Assembly: GCA_015492755.1 (NCBI GenBank)
Contig: WGEM01000430.1
Coordinates: 1-5,279, forward strand
Source: Gemmatimonadota bacterium
GTDB lineage: Bacteria; Gemmatimonadota; Gemmatimonadetes; Longimicrobiales; Gaopeijiaceae
DNA length: 5,279 nucleotides
Direction: 5' to 3'
Part shown: positions 1 to 5,279 of the stretch, one piece after another
Numbering within the stretch: position 1 is the first letter of the stretch
Layout: every line of letters begins with the position of its first letter
Notes under the pieces: generated by a model
What the model saw: only the letters and a program-made list of their open reading frames with translations
Database searches by the model: none
What the model was told of the DNA's origin: nothing
Program-made: the position numbers and the translations under genes

Positions 1-820
1 CCAGGGAAGTGGCCCGGGCGGCCGCATCGTGAAGCGCGACGTGGAGGAAGCGGTGGCGCAGGGTGTGGCGGCGGCGCCGCCGGCGGCGGGAGCCGGCGCA
101 TGGACCGCCGCCACGCCGGCGGTGGGGGGGCCCGAGTACGAAGACGTGCCGGTCTCGCAGATGCGCAAGACCATCGCGAAGCGGCTGGTCACCTCCATCG
201 GCCCGGTGCCCACCTTCTACCTCACCATCGACGTGGACATGGGCCGGGTGCTGGAGGCCCGCAAGCGTATCAACGCGCTCCTGGAGAAGGACGGCCTCAA
301 GGTCTCCATCAACGACATCCTCCTGAAGGCGGTGGCTTCCGCGCTACGCCGCCATCCGGACTGCAACGCGCAGTGGCACGAGGGCTTCATCCGGCGCTTC
401 CATGCGGTGCACCTCGGGGTGGCGGTGGCCATCGACGACGGGCTCATCACCCCCGTCATCCGCAACGCCCACGCCAAGGGGATCGTGCAGATCAGCCAGG
501 AGGTGCGGGAGCTGGCGGGCCGCGCCCGCGAGAAGCGACTCAAGCCGGAGGAGTACACCGGCTCCACCTTCTCCGTCTCCAACCTGGGGATGTTCGGGAT
601 CCACGAATTCACCGCCATCATCAACCCGCCGGAGGCGGGGATCCTGGCGGTGGGCGGTGTGGAGGAGACGCCGGTGGTGGTGGATGGCCAGGTGACGGTA
701 CGGCCGCGCATGCGCATCACCATGAGCTGCGACCATCGCGTCATCGACGGCGCGCAGGGCGCCCGCTTCCTGGACACCCTCAAGGGGATGCTGGAGGAGC
801 CGACGGCGATGGTGTTGTAG
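1..820 (+). CDS. pdhC: Pyruvate dehydrogenase E2 (dihydrolipoamide acetyltransferase), 3' part
   Basis: This is the C-terminal part of the E2 core of the pyruvate dehydrogenase complex, which moves the acetyl group from lipoyl-lysine to CoA in the cytoplasm. The frame is open from base 2, so the gene starts upstream; 272 codons are visible, ending in TAG at 818-820. Residues 1-17 are the end of the peripheral subunit-binding domain (GPGGRIVKRDVEEA). Residues about 19-44 are an Ala/Pro/Gly linker, and about 46-272 are the catalytic domain. The DHRVIDG signature places the catalytic His at visible residue 245 (bases 734-736) and its partner Asp at 249. STFSVSNLGMFG at residues 188-199 and the following AIINPPEAGILAVGG favour pyruvate over 2-oxoglutarate or branched-chain E2. 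The lipoyl domain or domains lie outside the window. A GTG at base 29 is not the start, because the subunit-binding motif continues upstream of it. The family call is secure; the E2p subtype is likely. Confidence 0.95.
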   Translation, partial: QGSGPGGRIVKRDVEEAVAQGVAAAPPAAGAGAWTAATPAVGGPEYEDVPVSQMRKTIAKRLVTSIGPVPTFYLTIDVDMGRVLEARKRINALLEKDGLKVSINDILLKAVASALRRHPDCNAQWHEGFIRRFHAVHLGVAVAIDDGLITPVIRNAHAKGIVQISQEVRELAGRAREKRLKPEEYTGSTFSVSNLGMFGIHEFTAIINPPEAGILAVGGVEETPVVVDGQVTVRPRMRITMSCDHRVIDGAQGARFLDTLKGMLEEPTAMVL

Positions 821-833
821 GCGGATCGGGGTG

Positions 834-866
834 CTGGCCGGGGGCGTCACCGGGCCCCTACCTTGT
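834..866 (+). promoter_or_regulatory. Weak candidate promoter ahead of the S9 peptidase gene
   Basis: The 83-base gap after the E2 stop is the only real intergenic space in the window, and the next gene has its own strong ribosome site, so a promoter is expected here. TACCTTG at 859-865 resembles the TAnnTTTG -7 element of Bacteroidetes/FCB promoters. A TGG at 835-837 lies roughly where the -33 TTG should be, but it matches poorly. No good sigma70 -35/-10 pair was seen. The call rests on position and one partial motif. Confidence 0.2.
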
Positions 867-891
867 CCGCCCCACTCGGTCACGCATCGAC

Positions 892-897
892 AGGAGG
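892..897 (+). promoter_or_regulatory. Shine-Dalgarno site of the S9 peptidase gene
   Basis: AGGAGG lies six bases before the ATG at 904. It fixes the peptidase start and rejects the much longer reading that stays open in the same frame back to base 100 across the E2 gene. It is the only strong ribosome-binding site in the window; the two downstream genes lack one. Confidence 0.85.
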
Positions 898-903
898 GTT
901 CCG

Positions 904-2928
904 ATGCTTCCGTACCGCCGTACCGCCTTCACGCTCCTCGCCGTCCTCCTTACGGCCGGCGCCGTCCAGGCGCAGGAGATCCGCAAGCTCTCCCTGGAGC
1001 AGTACCTGGACATGGAGTCCGTCTCCAACCCGCAGATCTCACCCGACGGGACGCAGATCATCTACACCCGCGGGTGGATCGACAGGATGAATGACCGCCG
1101 TGAGTCGTCCATCTGGATCATGAATGCCGACGGCTCCAAGCACCGTTTCCTGGTGGACGGCTCCAACGCCGTGTGGTCGCCGGACGGCACCCGCATCGCC
1201 TACACCGCCCGGGGTGAGCCGGAGGGCACGCAGATCTTCGTGCGCTGGATGGACGCCGAAGGCGCCACCACGCAGATCACCCGCGTGGACCAGAGTCCGG
1301 GCAACCTGGCGTGGTCGCCCGACGGCACCATGATCGCCTTCACCATGAATGTGCCCGAGGAGCCCGCCTTCACGGTGAACCCGCCGGGTCGTCCGAAGGG
1401 CGCCAGGTGGACGGAGGGCCCCCGGGTGGTGACCCGCGCCGACTACCGTCAGGACCGGGTGGGCTTCACCGACGGGTACTGGCGGCACCTCTTCGTCGTG
1501 CCGGCGGAGGGGGGCACGCCGCGGCAAGTCACCGACGGGGATTGGAATCACTCCGCCGGCGCCTGGTCCGCCGACGGCAGCGAGCTCTACTTCTCGTCGC
1601 TCCGAAGCGAAGATGCCGAGCTGGCGTGGCGGGAGTCGGAGATCTACGCGGTGAACGTCACGTCCGGGGCCATCCGCCAGGTGACGAGCCGCCGGGGTAT
1701 CGACACCGGCCCGGTGCCTTCTCCCGACGGACGCTGGATCGCCTACCGGGGCGTGGACTGGAACGAGGACTCGTACCGGAATCTGGGCATCTATCTCATG
1801 CGCCCCGACGGCTCCGGCGCACGGCTCATCTCCGGCGATTTCGACCGGCAGATCACCGGACGCATGCAGTGGGCGCCCGACGGCTCGGGACTTTACTTCA
1901 CCGCCAACGACGCCGGCACCCGCAACCTCCACTTCGTGAGCCGGGACGGCGGCGTGCGCCGCGTCACCGAGGGGAAGCACCTCCTGGTGGCCACCTCCAT
2001 CAGCAAAGACGGCGTGGTGGTGGGTACGCGCTCGGCGCCTCATGAGCCCGGAGACGTGGTCCGCTTCCGGCTGGACCGCCCCGGCGATGTCCAGCAGCTC
2101 ACGCACGTGAACGACGACGTGCTGGCGGGCGTCACGCTGGGCGAGGTGGAGGAGATCTGGTACGAGTCGGTGGACGGGCTCCGCATCCAGGGATGGATCG
2201 TGAAGCCGCCGGACTTCGATCCCTCGAAGAAGTACCCGCTGATCCTCTCCATCCACGGCGGGCCCCACTCCATGTACCACGTGGGTTTCAACTTCGGGTG
2301 GCAGGACCACGCCGCCAACGGCTACGTGGTGCTCTATACCAACCCTCGTGGGAGCACCGGCTACGGGAGCGCCTTCGCCAACGAGATCGAGCACGCGTAT
2401 CCCGGCAAGGACTATGACGACCTCATGAAGGGCGTGGACGAGGTCCTGGCGCGCGGCTACATCGACGAGCGCAACATGTTCGTCTACGGGTGCTCCGGCG
2501 GCGGCGTGCTCACCTCCTGGATCGTGGGTCATACCGACCGATTCGCGGCGGCGTCGGCCAACTGCCCGGTGACCAACTGGCTCTCCTTCGTGGGGACCAC
2601 CGACGGCATCAGCTGGTACCGCAACTTCGAGAAGTATCCGTGGGAGGACCCCAGCGAGCACCTGCGCCGTTCCCCCCTCATGTACGTGGGGAACGTGAAG
2701 ACGCCCACGATGCTCATGACGGGTGAGAACGACCTCCGCACGCCCATCTCGCAGACGGAGGAGTTCTATGCGGCCCTCAAGGTGCTGGGGGTGGAGACGG
2801 CCATGATCCGCTTCAAGAACGAGTGGCACGGGACGTCGCGTACGCCGTCCAACTTCCTCCGCACGCAGCTCTTCCTGCGGAAATGGTTCCGGAAGCACGC
2901 CCGGCCTCCCAGCGTCACCCAGGATTGA
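904..2928 (+). CDS. Secreted S9-family (prolyl oligopeptidase-type) serine peptidase
   Basis: A 674-residue exported serine peptidase that probably cleaves oligopeptides in the periplasm or outside the cell. Residues 1-23 are a Sec signal peptide: RR at 5-6, a hydrophobic core at 8-20, and likely cleavage after VQA. Residues about 30-400 form a TolB/PD40-like beta-propeller with at least six S-P/A-D-G blade motifs, their Asp residues at about 48, 94, 140, 224, 275 and 326. Residues about 410-674 are an alpha/beta-hydrolase domain. The oxyanion-hole region is HGGPHS and the nucleophile motif is GCSGGG, with Ser531. The acid is Asp610 in GENDLRTP, and the base is His642 in NEWHGTSR. The 79- and 32-residue spacing matches S9 enzymes such as DPP IV, and the length is normal for the family. 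It has its own Shine-Dalgarno after an 83-base gap and is probably the first gene of a three-gene unit. The substrate (acylaminoacyl-, dipeptidyl- or other peptidase) cannot be fixed from sequence. Confidence 0.95.
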   Translation: MLPYRRTAFTLLAVLLTAGAVQAQEIRKLSLEQYLDMESVSNPQISPDGTQIIYTRGWIDRMNDRRESSIWIMNADGSKHRFLVDGSNAVWSPDGTRIAYTARGEPEGTQIFVRWMDAEGATTQITRVDQSPGNLAWSPDGTMIAFTMNVPEEPAFTVNPPGRPKGARWTEGPRVVTRADYRQDRVGFTDGYWRHLFVVPAEGGTPRQVTDGDWNHSAGAWSADGSELYFSSLRSEDAELAWRESEIYAVNVTSGAIRQVTSRRGIDTGPVPSPDGRWIAYRGVDWNEDSYRNLGIYLMRPDGSGARLISGDFDRQITGRMQWAPDGSGLYFTANDAGTRNLHFVSRDGGVRRVTEGKHLLVATSISKDGVVVGTRSAPHEPGDVVRFRLDRPGDVQQLTHVNDDVLAGVTLGEVEEIWYESVDGLRIQGWIVKPPDFDPSKKYPLILSIHGGPHSMYHVGFNFGWQDHAANGYVVLYTNPRGSTGYGSAFANEIEHAYPGKDYDDLMKGVDEVLARGYIDERNMFVYGCSGGGVLTSWIVGHTDRFAAASANCPVTNWLSFVGTTDGISWYRNFEKYPWEDPSEHLRRSPLMYVGNVKTPTMLMTGENDLRTPISQTEEFYAALKVLGVETAMIRFKNEWHGTSRTPSNFLRTQLFLRKWFRKHARPPSVTQD

Positions 2929-4235
2929 CGCCCACACGCTGGTTGCCACGAGCGGTCACCGCCCTCACCGCCGCCGCGTTCCTCGTCTACGCGGCGGCGG
3001 TGGTGGGCCTCATCCGCCAGGAGGAGCCGTGGGCCACCTGGTTCTATCCGCTGGCGTGGTATCCCACGCTCCTCTTCGGCGAGCTCTTCCTCATCCGGCG
3101 CCGCGGGCACGGACTCCTCCTGGAGCGGCCCCGGTGGGTGTTGGCGGCGCTGGCGTGGTCGGTGCCCTTCTGGCTCCTCTTCGAGGCGGTGAATCTCCGC
3201 GTGGCCAACTGGTTCTACGTCTCCCTCCCGCCGCACCCCGTGGCGCGCTGGACGGGCATCGTCCTCTCCTTCGCCACGGTGATCCCGGCGGTGTTGGTGT
3301 CGCGCGAGGTGATGGCGGCGGTGGGCGTGGGGAAGTCCGCGGCGGACCCCACGGCTCCGGGGACCGTCCGGCGGCACCACACCTACCTCCTCCAGCTCCT
3401 GGGCGTGCTCTTCGTGGCGTTCACCTTCACCTGGCCCACGTACTTCTTCCCCCTGGTGTGGGGGGCGGTGACGCTCCTGGTGGATCCGTGGGTCTACCGC
3501 CGGGACCCTGCTCGCTCGCTCCTGGGTGCGGTGGAGCGGCGACACTGGGCTCCCATCCTACAGCTCCTGGCGGGGGGGCTCGTCATCGGGTTTCTGTGGG
3601 AGCTCTACAACGTTCAGGCCCGGGGCAAGTGGATCTACACGGTGCCGGGTCTGGAGGAGGTGAAGCTCTTCGAGATGCCCGTCCCGGGTTTCCTGGGCTT
3701 TCCGGTGCTGGCGCTGGATACCTGGGCAGTATGGAACGCGCTGGAGCTCGCCGGCCTCGTTCCGGGAAGGTGGGCAGGTGGCGCGCGGCTCTCCGCCCGG
3801 GCGCGCGCCCTGGTGGTGGCGCTGGCGGTGCTGGGCTCGGTAGCCACCGCGGTGGGGATGGAGCGCCTGACCATCGTGTCCACCCGCCCGACCCTGGCGG
3901 AGATCGTCGGGGACGAGGCGCTGGCGGCGCGTCTGGCGGAGCTGGATCCCTTCACGCTCCTCCGCACGGACCCCGCCGAGGTGGCCCGCCGCAGCGGCGC
4001 CGACGCCACCACGGTGGCGGCGTGGTACCGCACCGCCCGGCTGGCCACCCTCCGGGGGCTCGGTGTCCGCCAGGCGCGCCTCCTCCAGGCGGCGGGGATC
4101 CGGGACGTGCCGGAGCTGGCCATGTCGGACCCTCTGCGGGTGGCGGAGGCGCTGGGGCGCACCGACCGGGCCGGGCTGGCGCGGGCGCGGGTGTGGATCC
4201 GCGCGGCGCGGGAGGCGTTGGCGCGAACGGGATGA
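2925..4235 (+). CDS. Unrecognised duplicated membrane protein with C-terminal helix-hairpin-helix region
   Basis: About 436 residues, numbered from the TTG at 2925; I do not recognise the family. About nine membrane segments are visible, near residues 10-30, 38-57, 72-88, 107-125, 154-169, 171-187, 210-226, 256-276 and 294-311. The first eight form two related halves: WFYPLAW (39-45) matches YFFPLVW (173-179), FEAVN (86-90) matches WELYN (225-229), and W96/Y98 match W236/Y238. After the last segment, residues about 324-429 are soluble and contain two helix-hairpin-helix-like units, the clearest being LRGLGVRQARLLQAAGI (376-392), similar to DUF4332-type domains. The start is uncertain. TTG at 2925 overlaps the peptidase stop as TTGA, gives an ordinary N-terminus (TPTRWLPRAV) and suggests coupling, but has no spaced Shine-Dalgarno. 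ATG at 2883 would add 14 residues and a 46-base overlap. No enzymatic motif is evident, so no function is assigned. The coding frame is secure because the membrane pattern and repeats lie in it. Confidence 0.8.
   Translation: MTPTRWLPRAVTALTAAAFLVYAAAVVGLIRQEEPWATWFYPLAWYPTLLFGELFLIRRRGHGLLLERPRWVLAALAWSVPFWLLFEAVNLRVANWFYVSLPPHPVARWTGIVLSFATVIPAVLVSREVMAAVGVGKSAADPTAPGTVRRHHTYLLQLLGVLFVAFTFTWPTYFFPLVWGAVTLLVDPWVYRRDPARSLLGAVERRHWAPILQLLAGGLVIGFLWELYNVQARGKWIYTVPGLEEVKLFEMPVPGFLGFPVLALDTWAVWNALELAGLVPGRWAGGARLSARARALVVALAVLGSVATAVGMERLTIVSTRPTLAEIVGDEALAARLAELDPFTLLRTDPAEVARRSGADATTVAAWYRTARLATLRGLGVRQARLLQAAGIRDVPELAMSDPLRVAEALGRTDRAGLARARVWIRAAREALARTG
3039..3647 (+). repeat. Diverged internal duplication in the membrane protein (protein level)
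   Basis: Residues 39-102 and 173-241 of the membrane protein align by eye. Shared positions include F40/F174, P42/P176, L43/L177, W45/W179, RR 58-59/192-193, LL 65-66/199-200, W71/W208, E87/E226, N90/N229, W96/W236, Y98/Y238 and P102/P241. The offset grows from 134 to 140 residues, which implies a few small insertions in the second copy. The DNA itself is no longer an obvious repeat, so the duplication is old. Confidence 0.65.
3894..4211 (+). other. C-terminal tandem helix-hairpin-helix-like region of the membrane protein
   Basis: Residues about 324-372 and 373-429 look like two copies of one unit about 53 residues long. DP at 349-350 matches DP at 402-403, VA at 353-354 matches VA at 406-407, and G358 matches G411. 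The second copy opens with a clear hairpin, LRGLGVRQARLLQAAGI. Known relatives of this fold bind DNA or serve as protein-protein modules. Here it sits on a membrane protein, so the role is open. Confidence 0.5.
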
Positions 4236-4255
4236 GCGGATACCGTTCGTCATGA
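4232..4255 (+). other. Seven-codon mini-ORF linking membrane-protein stop to lipoprotein start
   Basis: ATG at 4232 overlaps the membrane-protein stop (TGA 4233-4235) as ATGA. It reads MSGYRSS and stops at TGA 4253-4255, which overlaps the lipoprotein ATG (4252-4254) as a second ATGA. There is no Shine-Dalgarno at normal spacing before either ATG; GGAGG at 4211-4215 is 16 bases before the first. The mini-ORF could pass ribosomes from one gene to the next, or it could be chance. The peptide itself need not have a function. Confidence 0.3.
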
Positions 4256-5279
4256 ACACATCGCTCAAGAGAATCGGCGCGCTGGTTCTCCTCGCCCTGG
4301 CGGCCGCCGGGTGCCCTCCTTCGGGCACGCAGGTGGCCGACGCGCCAGCCCCGCGGGAGAATGCGCCCCGGCACCTCGACGCGCCATACGTGGTGCTGGT
4401 CTCCTTCGACGGATTCCGGTACGACTATCCGGAGCTGCACGAGGCTCCGAACTTCCTGCGGGTGGCGCGGGAGGGCGCCCGCGCGGAGCGGATGATCCCC
4501 ATCTTCCCCACCAAGACCTTCCCCAACCACTACACCATCGCCACCGGGATGTACGCGGAGCATCACGGGCTGGTGGGGAACCGCTTCTGGGATCCGGATC
4601 GGCGCGCACTCTACCGCATCGACGACCGGAGTGTGGTGGAGGACGGCAGTTGGTACCGGGGTGAGCCCATCTGGGTCACCGCCGAGCGCCAGGGCATGCT
4701 GGCGGCCTCCTTCTACTTCGTGGGTTCGGAGGCCGATGTGGGCGGGATACGGCCCACGTACTGGAAGCGCTACGACGGCTCGGTGCCCAACGAGGTGCGC
4801 GTGGATACGGTGCTGGCGTGGCTCCGACTCCCGCCTGCGCGACGTCCCCACATGATCACGCTCTACTTCTCCGAGACCGATGACGCGGGACACCGCTACG
4901 GGCCCAGGAGTCCGGAGCTGGCGGCCGCCGTGCGCCGTGTGGACGCCCAGTTGGGGCGTCTCCTGGAGGGCATCGACGCGCTGCCGCACGGCCATCAGGT
5001 GACGGTGGTGCTGGTGTCGGACCACGGGATGATGCGTGCTCCCGCCGACGACGTGGATGTCTACGATCCGGCGCTCTTCCCCGGAGTGCGCCTCATCGAG
5101 AGCGGTCCGTATGCCAGTCTGGTGGTGGACGAGGGCGGCGCGGAGCGCGCCCGGGCGGTGCGGGACTCGCTGCGCGCCCTCATGCCCGCCAACGGTGTGT
5201 ATCTGCGGGAGGAGGTGCCGGAGCGGCTCCACTACCGGAGCGACCCCCGCATCGGCGACATCGTCATCGTGGCGGCGCC
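4252..5279 (+). CDS. NPP-family phosphodiesterase/pyrophosphatase lipoprotein, 5' part
   Basis: The frame is open from ATG 4252 to the right edge, with 342 codons visible and no stop. It is a type I phosphodiesterase/nucleotide pyrophosphatase (alkaline phosphatase superfamily, two-zinc enzymes hydrolysing phosphodiester or pyrophosphate bonds). Residues 1-20 are a lipoprotein signal ending in LAAAG before Cys21, followed by a Pro/Ala-rich tether to about residue 43, so it is probably membrane-anchored in the envelope. Visible active-site residues are Asp53 (SFDGFR), nucleophile Thr89 (PTKTFPNH), Asn110 (HGLVGN), Asp210 and His214 (DDAGH, followed by RYGP), and Asp257/His258 (SDHGMM). The last metal-binding His of the family should lie just past the window. 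Spacing closely matches the Xanthomonas NPP, from memory of its numbering. The gene follows the membrane protein by 16 bases with no Shine-Dalgarno of its own, which suggests coupled translation. The substrate (nucleotides, phospholipid-like diesters or others) is not determined. Confidence 0.93.
   Translation, partial: MNTSLKRIGALVLLALAAAGCPPSGTQVADAPAPRENAPRHLDAPYVVLVSFDGFRYDYPELHEAPNFLRVAREGARAERMIPIFPTKTFPNHYTIATGMYAEHHGLVGNRFWDPDRRALYRIDDRSVVEDGSWYRGEPIWVTAERQGMLAASFYFVGSEADVGGIRPTYWKRYDGSVPNEVRVDTVLAWLRLPPARRPHMITLYFSETDDAGHRYGPRSPELAAAVRRVDAQLGRLLEGIDALPHGHQVTVVLVSDHGMMRAPADDVDVYDPALFPGVRLIESGPYASLVVDEGGAERARAVRDSLRALMPANGVYLREEVPERLHYRSDPRIGDIVIVAA

Noticed and set aside
69..82. 14-base perfect GC palindrome
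   Set aside because: It lies in Ala/Gly codons of the E2 linker, where such GCG/GCC repeats arise by composition alone.
29..820. Reading the E2 gene as a complete short gene starting at GTG 29
   Set aside because: The same frame is open to the left edge and encodes the end of the subunit-binding domain just upstream, so the GTG is an internal Val codon.
841..858. GGGGC/GCCCC hairpin after the E2 gene as a terminator
   Set aside because: The stem is only five base pairs and no T-run follows (TACCTTGTCC), so it does not look like an intrinsic terminator.
100..903. Long upstream extension of the peptidase frame across the E2 gene
   Set aside because: The translation is Gly/Arg/His/Pro-rich shadow sequence. 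The Shine-Dalgarno and signal peptide place the start at 904.
1039..2949. 636-codon open frame on the minus strand opposite the peptidase
   Set aside because: It is the stop-free shadow expected opposite GC-rich coding sequence; the translation is rich in His, Arg, Gly and Val with no domain, and the + strand gene is beyond doubt.
3039..3647. Membrane protein as a lycopene cyclase-like duplicated protein
   Set aside because: The two-half layout is reminiscent, but the conserved blocks here ([FW]ExxN...WxY) are not the PxE-type motifs of that family, so I did not assign it.
3952..5232. 426-codon open frame on the minus strand opposite the NPP gene
   Set aside because: It is another GC-rich shadow, opposite clear NPP active-site motifs on the + strand.

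Overview
The window is high-GC, tightly packed bacterial DNA, and every gene I can support reads on the + strand. It holds four protein genes, two of them cut by the window edges: the 3' part of a pyruvate dehydrogenase E2 (dihydrolipoamide acetyltransferase) gene, a complete secreted S9-family serine peptidase, a complete multi-span membrane protein of no family I recognise, and the 5' two-thirds or so of a lipoprotein of the nucleotide pyrophosphatase/phosphodiesterase (NPP) family. I see no tRNA, rRNA, CRISPR array, insertion sequence or phage gene.

The organism is probably a Gram-negative, aerobic, high-GC bacterium. The Sec signal peptide, the lipobox and the secreted peptidase with a TolB-like propeller fit this, as does the PDH E2. 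The overall style, and one weak FCB-like promoter candidate ahead of the peptidase, suggest Gemmatimonadota or a relative. This is an inference from gene style, not a marker-based call.

Layout: E2 runs from the left edge to base 820. An 83-base gap follows, with a good Shine-Dalgarno just before the peptidase start at 904, so the peptidase probably begins a new transcription unit. The peptidase (904-2928), the membrane protein (about 2925-4235) and the NPP lipoprotein (4252 to the right edge) are spaced like an operon. The first junction is a four-base stop/start overlap (TTGA). At the second there are 16 bases, bridged by a seven-codon mini-ORF whose start and stop each make an ATGA overlap with its neighbour. 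This suggests coupled translation of the three genes.

The peptidase and the NPP protein both carry export signals and intact active sites as far as they can be seen. They probably work in the periplasm or at the cell envelope, one on peptides and one on phosphodiester or pyrophosphate bonds, and both fit nutrient scavenging. The membrane protein between them is the least familiar item. It has two homologous halves of about four membrane segments each, a ninth segment, and a C-terminal pair of helix-hairpin-helix-like repeats. Nothing here amounts to a clearly new biological system. The duplicated membrane protein and the mini-ORF junction are the observations most worth checking.
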